DNA of 8,957 nucleotides from CAYVUI01 sp964454745 (GCA_964454745.1 CAYVUI010000144.1:1-8957), one strand, 5' to 3'; positions 1-6,882 are shown, counted from the stretch's first letter. Numbers and translations are program-made. The notes: generated by a model from the sequence alone, not told the origin.

Positions 1-51
1 TGGCTTTGAGTGCGTCGCTCAATACTATCAAAATACCTGTGAACGGTTACA
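1..51. repeat. Left copy of 51-bp terminal inverted repeat, probable IS end
   Basis: Positions 1-51 are a perfect reverse complement of 8904-8954 (position i pairs with 8955-i). The match stops abruptly at 52/8903. Read outward from the window, both copies begin GTAACCGTTCACAGG. IS66-family elements characteristically have ends starting GTAA, so I infer that each window edge lies inside a copy of the same insertion sequence. No transposase gene is inside the window, so this rests on the end sequence alone. Position 51 (A) may match by chance, and the element may start at position 50. A sequence edge created by an assembly breaking in a repeated element would look exactly like this. Confidence 0.75.
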
Positions 52-83
52 AAAAAAGAGACCGAAAAAAGCTTTTCGGCCTC
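51..83 (-). terminator. Intrinsic terminator on the minus strand
   Basis: Arms 58-68 and 73-83 form an 11-bp stem around the 4-nt loop 69-72. In the minus-strand RNA the stem GAGGCCGAAAA pairs fully with UUUUCGGUCUC, with one G-U wobble, and is followed directly by seven U residues (57 to 51). In the plus-strand RNA the wobble position becomes an A-C mismatch and no U tract follows, so the direction is clear. No minus-strand coding region precedes it: everything to the right is intergenic or plus-strand operon. It may end a small RNA, or be the relic of an older arrangement. The probable IS end begins immediately after the T tract. Confidence 0.75.
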
Positions 84-139
84 CTCCATACAGTATTTTC
101 CTCTTCCTTGCTTATCAACTTATCCTATATATAAATTTC

Positions 140-145
140 TGTCAA
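140..145 (-). promoter_or_regulatory. Possible minus-strand -35 box
   Basis: The plus strand reads TGTCAA here, so the minus strand carries a perfect TTGACA -35 hexamer facing left. At 17 bp spacing the -10 position (122-117) reads TAAGTT, only three of six matches to TATAAT. A transcript from here would run about 55-65 nt before reaching the terminator at 51-83. In AT-rich DNA a single perfect hexamer can arise by chance, so this is a weak call, made mainly because of the orphan terminator. Confidence 0.25.
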
Positions 146-149
146 GCAA

Positions 150-191
150 AAATTGTCTATTTTTACAAAAATGGTAAATTTTTTACAATTT
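150..191. promoter_or_regulatory. Nested dyad, candidate operator
   Basis: Two inverted repeats share nearly the same centre: the outer AAATTGT (150-156) with ACAATTT (185-191), centre 170.5, and the inner TTTAC (162-166) with GTAAA (174-178), centre 170. The same stretch holds a direct repeat of TTTTTACAA at 160-168 and 180-188, exactly 20 bp apart, about two helical turns. This could be a binding site for a dimeric regulator upstream of the operon. The region is strongly AT-rich, so chance symmetry is likely enough to keep confidence low. Confidence 0.3.
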
Positions 192-263
192 GATTGATCT
201 GTATTCATTTCAATGCGATTTTCAAAGTCTAAAGCAAGATTTCAGTCCTGTCAGAGATTTTTG

Positions 264-292
264 TTGAATTAAATGGCCGGGCTTTTTATAAA
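264..292 (+). promoter_or_regulatory. Candidate sigma70-type promoter of the ior operon
   Basis: A -35 box TTGAAT (264-269) and a -10 box TATAAA (287-292) are separated by an ideal 17 bp. Transcription would start near 299, about 50 nt before the iorA start and a few nt before the leader ORF ATG at 307. In that case the leader's Shine-Dalgarno-like AAGGA (291-295) would not be transcribed and the leader would be nearly leaderless. Weaker alternatives lie further upstream: TTGCTT (108-113) with TATAAA (130-135), and TTGTCT (153-158) with TAAATT (175-180). A start from either would place AAGGA in the mRNA. Confidence 0.45.
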
Positions 293-306
293 GGAATAAC
301 GAAAAT

Positions 307-342
307 ATGTTAACAAAAGAAGAATTATGGAGTTGGTTTTAG
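307..342 (+). CDS. Putative aromatic leader peptide (11 aa, MLTKEELWSWF)
   Basis: An ATG at 307 opens an 11-codon frame that ends Trp-Ser-Trp-Phe and stops at TAG 340-342. AAGGA (291-295) lies 11 nt upstream as a possible ribosome binding site. The stop overlaps AGGAG (341-345), the Shine-Dalgarno of iorA, so a ribosome pausing at the Trp or Phe codons or at the stop would cover or expose the iorA start region. IorA works on 2-oxoacids of Trp, Phe and Tyr, so Trp/Phe codons directly before it suggest amino-acid sensing, comparable in principle to the TnaC and TrpL leaders. There is no terminator hairpin between leader and iorA, so any control would be translational. A frame this short can occur by chance. 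The function is inference. Confidence 0.4.
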   Translation: MLTKEELWSWF

Positions 343-355
343 GAGAATTGTTTTG
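341..355 (+). promoter_or_regulatory. Shine-Dalgarno and TTG start of iorA
   Basis: AGGAG at 341-345 is followed after 7 nt by TTG at 353, the preferred start of iorA. The next in-frame ATG (365) would sit 19 nt from AGGAG, too far, and would leave almost nothing before the conserved SGN motif. Homologues usually have several residues before this motif, which supports the TTG start. The first A and G of AGGAG are also the last two bases of the leader ORF stop codon. Confidence 0.7.
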
Positions 356-2110
356 GCAGAATTGATGTCAGGCAATGCGGCAATCGCCCGCGGAGCGTAT
401 GAGGCCGGCGTTCGCGTAGCCAGTGCTTACCCTGGTACGCCGTCGACAGAAATCCTGGAAAATGTTGTCCATTATAAGGATGATATTTACTGTGAGTGGG
501 CACCGAACGAAAAGGTGGCCCTTGAGGTGGGGGTTGGTGCCTGTCTTACCGGTGCAAGGGTGCTGGTAACGATGAAGCACGTGGGGCTTAATGTCGCCGC
601 GGACCCGCTGATGACACTTACTTCGATCGGTACCGAGGGCGGCCTGGTGATTGTCGTCGCGGATGACCCGGGCATGCATTCATCACAGAATGAGCAGGAT
701 ACGCGGAATTACGCCAAATTTGCCAAGATCCCGATCCTCGAGCCTTCCGATTCTCAGGAAGCCAAGGATTTCGTGAAATACGGACTCGAAATCTCGGAAA
801 AATACCGTACTCCCGTGATTCTGCGAAGTACGACCCGGATCAGCCATTCGCGGAGCCTGGTCGAGTTTCAGGACCGTGTGGAATCGCCGCGCAGTATCGG
901 CTTCGAGAAAAATCCCCCGCGTTATGTTCCGATCCCGCTTTGGGGCCGTGAAATGCGGAAAAATGTGGAATCCCGTCTCGGTGAACTCATCGCCGAGGCC
1001 GAGCAGTCTCCGCTCAACAAGATCGAATGGGGCGATAAAGCACTTGGCATTATTACCTCTTCGATTTCCTATGAGTACGTTAAGGAAATTTGGCCCGAGG
1101 CAAGTGTACTCAAACTGGGGATGGCACATCCATTCCCGGATAAGATGATTCGGGATTTCGCCAACGAAGTCCGCGAACTACTGATCGTTGAGGAACTGGA
1201 CCCGATCCTGGAAGAGCACGTCCGATCGATGGGCATCGAGTGCATCGGCAGGCAGTATATCCCCGGCATTGGCGAGTTTTCTCCCACGCGCCTGGCCGGG
1301 TGTAAGATGAAGATGCAGGGCGGCAGCGAAGAAAGCACCGAATTACCTGCTTTCGCCCAGGGGCTGCCGGGGCGTCCGCCGGTCCTGTGTCCGGGATGTC
1401 CGCACCGCGGGGTGTTCTATTCGCTCGGAAAGCATGATGTCGTTGTCACCGGCGACATCGGCTGCTACAGCCTGGGGACCTTCAAGCCGCTTAACCGCCT
1501 GGATGTGATCCTCTGTATGGGCGGAGGGGTTTCGATGGCTCACGGCATGGATAAAGCCACGGAACCGAAAAAAGTTGTCGGTATGGTTGGGGATTCAACG
1601 TTTTTCCATTCCGGCATTACCGGGCTGCTCGACATTGCCTATAACAAGGGGAGTTCAACGATTATCGTCGTAGACAATCGCACCACGGCCATGACCGGTC
1701 ACCAGGACCATCCCGGAACCGGAAAGACGCTCATGGGAGAATCGACTGTTGAGGCGTCTATTGCGGATATCGGCAGGGCGTGCGGCATTAAAAATGTGCA
1801 TGAAGTATACCCCTATGACGTTAAGAACACCAATAAAATCATCCAGGAGGCACTGGACAGCGATGAACCGAGCCTGATCGTTTCGGTCGCACCGTGTGTT
1901 CTCAAAGACCGTAATGAAATGGACGTTCAGCGAAAGATTCTCGAAGACGTCTGCAAAAACTGTAAGGCATGCCTCAAGCTCGGCTGTCCCGCGATTGAAG
2001 CCGAAGAAGGAAAAAAACCTGCAATCAGCGGCTATCTGTGTGTCGGCTGCGGGCTGTGTGAACAGGTCTGTCCGTTTGGAGCCATTCGAACCGTGGAGGA
2101 AAAAGTATGA
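353..2110 (+). CDS. iorA: Indolepyruvate ferredoxin oxidoreductase, alpha subunit
   Basis: Catalytic subunit of the cytoplasmic enzyme that oxidatively decarboxylates aryl pyruvates (from Trp, Phe, Tyr) to arylacetyl-CoA with ferredoxin as acceptor; the reaction is reversible. The 585-aa length is normal for the family. The N-terminal pyrimidine-binding region contains SGNAAIARGA (6-15) and AYPGTPSTE (25-33). The TPP half includes the CPGCPHR motif (346-352), GDIGCYSLG (367-375), GDS (413-415) and the DN at 441-442. The C-terminus carries two 4Fe-4S ferredoxin motifs: Cys534, 537, 540, 545 and Cys563, 566, 569, 573. All eight cysteines are present. Translation starts at TTG 353 with AGGAG 7 nt upstream. 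The stop overlaps iorB by ATGA, so the two subunits are translationally coupled. The family is firm; the exact aryl substrate is not visible from sequence. Confidence 0.95.
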   Translation: MAELMSGNAAIARGAYEAGVRVASAYPGTPSTEILENVVHYKDDIYCEWAPNEKVALEVGVGACLTGARVLVTMKHVGLNVAADPLMTLTSIGTEGGLVIVVADDPGMHSSQNEQDTRNYAKFAKIPILEPSDSQEAKDFVKYGLEISEKYRTPVILRSTTRISHSRSLVEFQDRVESPRSIGFEKNPPRYVPIPLWGREMRKNVESRLGELIAEAEQSPLNKIEWGDKALGIITSSISYEYVKEIWPEASVLKLGMAHPFPDKMIRDFANEVRELLIVEELDPILEEHVRSMGIECIGRQYIPGIGEFSPTRLAGCKMKMQGGSEESTELPAFAQGLPGRPPVLCPGCPHRGVFYSLGKHDVVVTGDIGCYSLGTFKPLNRLDVILCMGGGVSMAHGMDKATEPKKVVGMVGDSTFFHSGITGLLDIAYNKGSSTIIVVDNRTTAMTGHQDHPGTGKTLMGESTVEASIADIGRACGIKNVHEVYPYDVKNTNKIIQEALDSDEPSLIVSVAPCVLKDRNEMDVQRKILEDVCKNCKACLKLGCPAIEAEEGKKPAISGYLCVGCGLCEQVCPFGAIRTVEEKV

Positions 2111-2700
2111 GTGCCGGTGAAACGACAAGTGTAGTATTGTGCGGAGTCGGGGGGCAGGGCATCCTGCTGGCAAGTGAAATTGTCGCTCGTGCGGCGATGG
2201 CGGCCGGCTTCGATGTAAAAACCAATGAAGTTCACGGGATGGCCCAGCGCGGCGGTTCAGTGATTGCCCAGATCCGTTACGGCAAAAAGGTGCATTCTCC
2301 GCTGGTTCAGGAGGGCACCGCTGAGGTGCTCGGTGCATTGGAACGTATCGAGGGGCTTCGTTATTATAAATACCTCAAGCCCGACGGGCTGGCCGTGGTC
2401 AACAGCCAGATGATGGTGCCGGTTACCGTGTCGATGGGTGCGGGCAGTTACCCCGACGATGCGGAGTCGCGTTTGCGTGAAGCATTCGACAGGCTCGTTT
2501 ATTTCGACGCGGCGGCCAAAGCGGTCGAGCTTGGCAATATCAAGGCCGCCAATGTCGCGGTCGTCGGAGCGATCTCCAAGGGGCTTGCTCTCGAAGAATC
2601 CGCCTGGACAAAGGCAATCGAAACCAGTGTGAAGCCGCAGTTTGTAGATTTAAATTTAAAGGCCTTCGCAGCAGGACGTGAGGCGGTTTCAAACGTGTAA
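2107..2700 (+). CDS. iorB: Indolepyruvate ferredoxin oxidoreductase, beta subunit
   Basis: Gamma-type subunit of 2-oxoacid:ferredoxin oxidoreductases and partner of IorA in the cytoplasm. At 197 aa it has the usual IorB length. It shows the GVGGQG nucleotide-binding-type motif (13-18) and the hallmark EVHGMAQRGG (41-50), which contacts the CoA/TPP site in this enzyme family. The ATG at 2107 overlaps the iorA stop (ATGA), and the purine-rich GGAGGA just upstream inside iorA is a good ribosome binding site. The stop at 2698-2700 is 7 bp before the ligase gene. Together with iorA it forms the complete two-gene bacterial/archaeal IOR, not the fused aerobic version. Confidence 0.94.
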   Translation: MSAGETTSVVLCGVGGQGILLASEIVARAAMAAGFDVKTNEVHGMAQRGGSVIAQIRYGKKVHSPLVQEGTAEVLGALERIEGLRYYKYLKPDGLAVVNSQMMVPVTVSMGAGSYPDDAESRLREAFDRLVYFDAAAKAVELGNIKAANVAVVGAISKGLALEESAWTKAIETSVKPQFVDLNLKAFAAGREAVSNV

Positions 2701-2707
2701 GGATTTG

Positions 2708-3979
2708 ATGCGGTATCACAACGAAAAGTTTGAGCGAATCGGCAGAGACGAGCTTTGTGCGATACAAAGCAAAGTCCTGGTTCGCACGGTACATCAGGCG
2801 TATTCAGGCAACGCGGTTTTTCGCAGCAAATTTGACCAGGCCGGTGTGGTGTCTGACGATATCCGCTCGATTGAAGATATACACAAACTGCCCTTCATGA
2901 ATAAGGCGGACCTTCGCGATCACTACCCGCTGGGGATGTGCTGCCGGGACAAAAATGAGCTTGTCGAGATGCACATGTCCAGCGGTTCAACCGGGGTGCC
3001 GGTCGTCATGCCGTATACCCGGGCAGACCTGGACCAGTGGGCCGAGTGCATGGCCCGCTGCTATATCATGGCGGGCGCAAATCCGGGCGATCCGGTTCAG
3101 ATTACCCCTTCCTTCGGGCTGTTCAACGGCGGTTTCGGCATGTATCACGGTGCACGGGCCGCGGGCCTTTTCGTGATCCCGACCGGTGCGGGCAATACCC
3201 AGCGGCAGATCAAGCTGGCAAAGGATTTCGGTACGCGTATTCTGACCGGTGTGGTCAGTTACGGCATCCGGATTATGGAAGTGCTCGCCGAAAAAGACGA
3301 AACACTGGATGATCTCAAAGTCGGCATTTTCGGGGCGGAGGTTTTTTCCGATTCTATGCGCGAAAAGATCGACCGCGGGCTTGGGATCGAGTCGTTTGAT
3401 ATTTACGGCATGACTGAGACCGGCGGCGTGGGGACCCTTGGGATGGATTGCCCGGCCCATGACGGCATCCATGTCTGGGAGGATCATTACCTCGTGGAGG
3501 TGCTAGAACCCAATAGTGACAAACCGGTCGCTGAAGGTCAATACGGTGAACTGGTGATTACCTCGCTGACGCGCGAAGCCCTGCCGGCCGTTCGATTTCG
3601 TACCGGGGACCTGACCCGGGTGATCTCCCGCGATGAATGTTCCTGCGGACGGACGCATGTCCGGATCGAGGCGATTCGGGGTCGGGCGGACGATATGCTG
3701 ATCGTCAAGGGCGTTAATTTTTTCCCGCGCCAGGTCGAACAGGTCCTGATGACGATCCCCGGCGTGGGTTCCAATTACCAGATCATTATTGAGGAGACCG
3801 ACGGCGTTCGCGACTGCAGGATCAACGTGGAAGCGAACCGGAGTGTCACCGGCTTTATGGTCGAAAAGGCCCTTAAAGAGGCACTGGGCTTTAGCCCCAA
3901 AGGCGATGTCTATCCCCTCGGCGGTTTGCCCCGGCAGGAGGGCAAGGCCAGGCGGGTCTTCTTTGAAAATAATAAGTGA
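2708..3979 (+). CDS. paaK: Phenylacetate-CoA ligase family (arylacetate-CoA ligase)
   Basis: AMP-forming ligase of the PaaK branch of the ANL superfamily: arylacetate + ATP + CoA gives arylacetyl-CoA + AMP + PPi. Counting from ATG 2708 (423 aa, normal for PaaK), the phosphate-binding loop SSGSTGVP is at 91-98, YGMTE at 233-237, RTGD at 298-301, the hinge region RGRADDMLIVKG at 324-335, and the C-terminal catalytic lysine in QEGKARR is K413. I chose ATG 2708 because AAGGA (2699-2703) lies just before it; an in-frame ATG at 2678 lies inside iorB and adds ten residues not typical of the family. Linkage to iorAB is common in anaerobes and points to aryl acids as substrates. The acid could be phenylacetate, 4-hydroxyphenylacetate or indoleacetate; sequence alone does not decide. 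Confidence 0.9.
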   Translation: MRYHNEKFERIGRDELCAIQSKVLVRTVHQAYSGNAVFRSKFDQAGVVSDDIRSIEDIHKLPFMNKADLRDHYPLGMCCRDKNELVEMHMSSGSTGVPVVMPYTRADLDQWAECMARCYIMAGANPGDPVQITPSFGLFNGGFGMYHGARAAGLFVIPTGAGNTQRQIKLAKDFGTRILTGVVSYGIRIMEVLAEKDETLDDLKVGIFGAEVFSDSMREKIDRGLGIESFDIYGMTETGGVGTLGMDCPAHDGIHVWEDHYLVEVLEPNSDKPVAEGQYGELVITSLTREALPAVRFRTGDLTRVISRDECSCGRTHVRIEAIRGRADDMLIVKGVNFFPRQVEQVLMTIPGVGSNYQIIIEETDGVRDCRINVEANRSVTGFMVEKALKEALGFSPKGDVYPLGGLPRQEGKARRVFFENNK

Positions 3980-3985
3980 TTGAAA

Positions 3986-4004
3986 TCCGTTGCCGTTCAA
4001 CGGA
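3986..4004 (+). other. Intercistronic hairpin between paaK and dctP
   Basis: TCCGTTG (3986-3992) and CAACGGA (3998-4004) form a perfect 7-bp stem around the 5-nt loop CCGTT. No T tract follows, so it is not an ordinary terminator. It sits in the largest gap inside the operon (59 bp), just upstream of the binding-protein gene. mRNA stabilisation or processing that raises dctP output is plausible, because periplasmic binding proteins are often needed in excess over their membrane partners. That role is inferred from position alone. Confidence 0.5.
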
Positions 4005-4038
4005 GTGGATGAAAGTGCAGGAATACAGGAGAAAAATC

Positions 4039-5085
4039 ATGAGAAATGGATGGGCATTGGTATTGATGATTACAGCAGCAATGCTGCTGGTTGCCGGAAG
4101 CTGTCAAAAGAGTGATCCGGCCGGCGGCGATGATGTGAAGGTTGTGCACCTGACTTACGCGAATTTTCCCCCGGCTTCAACGTTTCCCTGTGTACAGATG
4201 GAACGCTGGAAAGAAGAGGTTGAAACGCGCACCGGCGGCAAGGTTAAGATCAGTACCTTCCCCGGCGGCACGCTCATTGGGGCCAAGGAGATGATGGACG
4301 GTGTGATCGCAGGACAGGCGGATATCGGCTGTTTGTGCATGGCCTATCAGCCCGGACGTTTTGCAATTACCAACGCGACTTCACTGCCGCTTGGGATCCC
4401 AAACGCGACCGTAGGCAGCCGGGTTCTTATGGATTTGTTCATGGAGTATGAGCCCGAGGCATTTGCGGATGTAAAGGTCCTGACACTGTTCACTACCGCA
4501 CCCTCGAATCTGATGACCCGCGAACCGGTTCGCAGTCTTGAAGATATCGAGGGCATGGCGATCCGCGCATCCGGCGGGGCGGTCAAGATACTCGATTCCT
4601 GGGGTGCCAGTGCTAACGGTATGCCGATGTCTTCGACCCCGGAGGCACTGCAAAAAGGAGTGGTTAAGGGGCTGTTCTCTTCGGTGGAAGTGATGAAAGA
4701 TTTCAAATTTGCCGAACTTTGCAAGTATATTACGATGACCGACACTGTGATTTACCCGTTTGCGGTTGTGATGAACAAGGAAAAATGGGATTCACTCAGT
4801 CCGGACGTTCAGGCCGTGATGGAAGAACTGTTTGCCGAGCAGTGTAACTGGACAGGCGAATACATGGATGGACACGTGGTTGAGTCTGTGAATTGGTCCA
4901 AAGAGAATCACGACGTGGAAGTCATCGAGCTGGACGCTGCGACACTGGATGCGTTTAATGCCCGGCTCGAACCGATTACGGAAAAATGGATCGAAGATGC
5001 CAACGCCAAAGGGCTCGACGGCGATGGAATTGTCGCGTTTTTGCGTGAGCGGATTGCCGCACACGAGGGACAGGCCGGTCAGTAA
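4039..5085 (+). CDS. dctP: TRAP transporter solute-binding lipoprotein (DctP family)
   Basis: Extracytoplasmic receptor of a tripartite ATP-independent periplasmic transporter. It captures a carboxylate and delivers it to DctQM. From ATG 4039 the protein has 348 aa, a short basic start, a hydrophobic segment (about 5-19) and a lipobox-like A-G-S-C with Cys22, so it is probably a lipoprotein. The start is chosen because AGGAGA (4027-4032) lies 6 nt upstream and the signal peptide then begins at the N-terminus; the in-frame ATG at 3976 would bury it. Typical DctP features follow: TFPGGTLIGAKEMMDGVIAG (73-92), GQADIG (92-97) and the EGMAIRASG region (171-179) with the usually conserved carboxylate-binding Arg at 176. 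The substrate is unknown. Operon neighbours suggest an aryl or 2-oxo carboxylate. Confidence 0.93.
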   Translation: MRNGWALVLMITAAMLLVAGSCQKSDPAGGDDVKVVHLTYANFPPASTFPCVQMERWKEEVETRTGGKVKISTFPGGTLIGAKEMMDGVIAGQADIGCLCMAYQPGRFAITNATSLPLGIPNATVGSRVLMDLFMEYEPEAFADVKVLTLFTTAPSNLMTREPVRSLEDIEGMAIRASGGAVKILDSWGASANGMPMSSTPEALQKGVVKGLFSSVEVMKDFKFAELCKYITMTDTVIYPFAVVMNKEKWDSLSPDVQAVMEELFAEQCNWTGEYMDGHVVESVNWSKENHDVEVIELDAATLDAFNARLEPITEKWIEDANAKGLDGDGIVAFLRERIAAHEGQAGQ

Positions 5086-5086
5086 T

Positions 5087-5578
5087 ATGGAATCTCTGTC
5101 GGTTTTTGTCCGGCGTGTCAATCGTGTACTTGGCTGGCTGGCGATCGCGGGCCTGTGTGCGATGGTGCTGCTGACTTGCGCGAATATTCTGTTACGGCTC
5201 AGGTGGATCAACCGTCCTCTCTCCGGGACCACTGAAATCATGGGGCTCCTTGGGGCCTGTGTTACCGCCCTGATGCTAAGTGCCACCCAGCGCCGCAAGG
5301 AAAACATCGCGGTGGATGTCCTGATCAATCATTTCTCCGGAATCGTGCGCCGATGGCTTCGCGTATTCAATGCCGCGATTTGCTTTGCTTTTTTCGCGAT
5401 TGCCGGCTGGCAGCTTACCCAGGGCGCCATGAAACTTAGAGACGCCGGGCAAGTGACTGAAACCCTCGGGATTGCGGATTATCCATTTGTGCTGGTGGTT
5501 GCCTTTGGTGTGTTTGCCCTGGCGATGGGGTTGCTGGCCGAACTGATCGAGGCGGTTGCCGGGGGGAGGGAATCATGA
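5087..5578 (+). CDS. dctQ: TRAP transporter small membrane subunit (DctQ)
   Basis: Small integral membrane subunit of the TRAP transporter. Counting from ATG 5087 it has 163 aa and about four hydrophobic segments (roughly 14-36, 50-68, 92-112, 130-156), the usual DctQ topology. An N-terminal amphipathic basic stretch precedes the first helix. The start directly follows the dctP stop (1 nt between TAA and ATG) with only a weak Shine-Dalgarno, so translation probably depends on coupling to dctP. The open frame continues upstream into dctP, but those residues do not look like DctQ. Its stop overlaps dctM by ATGA. It is needed with DctM for sodium- or proton-driven uptake. Confidence 0.9.
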   Translation: MESLSVFVRRVNRVLGWLAIAGLCAMVLLTCANILLRLRWINRPLSGTTEIMGLLGACVTALMLSATQRRKENIAVDVLINHFSGIVRRWLRVFNAAICFAFFAIAGWQLTQGAMKLRDAGQVTETLGIADYPFVLVVAFGVFALAMGLLAELIEAVAGGRES

Positions 5579-6882
5579 TCAGTCCGGTGGTCGTCGGCAT
5601 CCTTGGAATTGTGATCTTAATGGCGGTGCTGTTTTTGCTTGGCACTCCGGTTGCCTATGCGATGGCGATTGTCGGTTTCCTCGGCTTTGCGTATCTAAGC
5701 AGTGTCACCGCGGCAACAAACATGCTGTATACGGAACTGTGGTCTACGTTTTCCAAATACGGACTTACGGTGATTCCGCTGTTTATCCTGATGGGGCAGG
5801 TCGTTTTTTATTCCGGGGTCAATGAAAAACTCTACCAGGCGGCGTACCGCTGGATTGGACAGATTCGCGGGGGCGTGGCCATGGCGACGATTGCGGCCTG
5901 TTCATTGTTCGCGGCGATCTGCGGCTCCAATTCGGCTACGGCGGCGACGATGACGACCGTTGCGCTGCCCCAGATGAACAAGTACAAATACAACCCGATG
6001 CTCAGCACCGGGGCGATTGCGTCCGGCAGTACCCTCGGAGTTGTGATTCCCCCGAGCGTGGTGCTGATCATTATTGGTTTATCCACGCAGCAGTCCATCG
6101 AGAAGCTGTTTTACGGCGGTATCGGGGCTGGAATCATTTTGACTGCGCTGCTGATGGTAACGGTGTATGTGATCTGCCGGGTCAAGCCTTCGTGGGGCCC
6201 GGTCGGGCCGGTGTTTACCCGGCGGGAAAAATTTGCCTCACTGCCCGGCGCTTTTGAGATGGTCCTGCTGTTTCTGCTGGTGATCCTTGGCCTGTATTTC
6301 GGACTTTTTACACCCACCGAGGCGGGAGCCGCGGGGGCGTTTCTCTCGATTGTGATTGGTTTCGTGCAGGGAAAACTGACGGTCAAAAAGCTGTTTTCAG
6401 CGATTCAGGATACCTTGCGGATGTCGTGCATGGTGATCATGATTGTGGCCGGGGCGAAGATATTCGGCAAGTTCCTTACGCTTTCGCAGATTCCCCATGA
6501 GACCGCCGCCTGGGTGACTGGGCTTGGTGTGCCCGGTTTTGTGGTCATGGCATTGATTTTCGTGATTTACATCATTGGCGGGGCGATCATCGATGCCCTG
6601 GCACTGCTGATGATTACGATCCCGGTGTTTTTCCAGGTTTCCCAGGAGATGGGGTATGACCCCGTCTGGTTCGGTGTGACGATCACGGTCATTACCACGC
6701 TGGGTGCCATTACACCGCCGGTGGGCGCAACGACCTATGTCGTCGGCGGGATGGCAAAAAATATTCCCTTGAAAGATGTATTTCGCGGGGTTAGCCTGTT
6801 CATACCGGCGTATATCATCTGTGTGGCATTGTTAATGCTGTTTCCGGGATTGGTAACGTTTTTGCCAAACCTGATGCGATAA
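5575..6882 (+). CDS. dctM: TRAP transporter large permease (DctM)
   Basis: Large transport subunit (435 aa, normal length) with many hydrophobic helices. Recognisable DctM elements are GSNSATAATM (117-126), IASGSTLGVVIPPS (148-161), FTPTEAGA (245-252) and GAITPPVGA (377-385); the two helical-hairpin-type motifs around the PP pairs resemble the ion and substrate sites of the ion-transporter superfamily. Translation starts at ATG 5575, overlapping the dctQ stop, with a G-rich Shine-Dalgarno (GGGAGGGA) just upstream. With DctP and DctQ it completes a full transporter, so uptake is chemically driven by an ion gradient. There is a 26-bp gap to the next gene, AT-rich at its left end, with no terminator. 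Confidence 0.94.
   Translation: MISPVVVGILGIVILMAVLFLLGTPVAYAMAIVGFLGFAYLSSVTAATNMLYTELWSTFSKYGLTVIPLFILMGQVVFYSGVNEKLYQAAYRWIGQIRGGVAMATIAACSLFAAICGSNSATAATMTTVALPQMNKYKYNPMLSTGAIASGSTLGVVIPPSVVLIIIGLSTQQSIEKLFYGGIGAGIILTALLMVTVYVICRVKPSWGPVGPVFTRREKFASLPGAFEMVLLFLLVILGLYFGLFTPTEAGAAGAFLSIVIGFVQGKLTVKKLFSAIQDTLRMSCMVIMIVAGAKIFGKFLTLSQIPHETAAWVTGLGVPGFVVMALIFVIYIIGGAIIDALALLMITIPVFFQVSQEMGYDPVWFGVTITVITTLGAITPPVGATTYVVGGMAKNIPLKDVFRGVSLFIPAYIICVALLMLFPGLVTFLPNLMR

Noticed and set aside
51..98. Short minus-strand frame beginning ATGGAGGAG and running through the terminator into the repeat
   Set aside because: It encodes the terminator hairpin and T tract and has no conserved features; the RNA structure explains the sequence better.
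1655..2338. 227-codon minus-strand frame across the iorA/iorB junction
   Set aside because: It covers the well-conserved ferredoxin-motif end of iorA and the start of iorB; the composition is that of an antisense shadow with no domain.
2678..2707. ATG 2678 as the paaK start
   Set aside because: It lies inside iorB and adds ten residues unlike PaaK N-termini, while ATG 2708 has AAGGA just before it.
3976..4038. Upstream ATG 3976 as the dctP start
   Set aside because: It overlaps the paaK stop, lacks a Shine-Dalgarno, and would put 21 charged residues before the lipoprotein signal peptide; ATG 4039 has AGGAGA correctly spaced.
4949..5086. N-terminal extension of dctQ into dctP
   Set aside because: The extra 46 codons overlap dctP in another frame and do not resemble DctQ; the membrane protein starts naturally at 5087.
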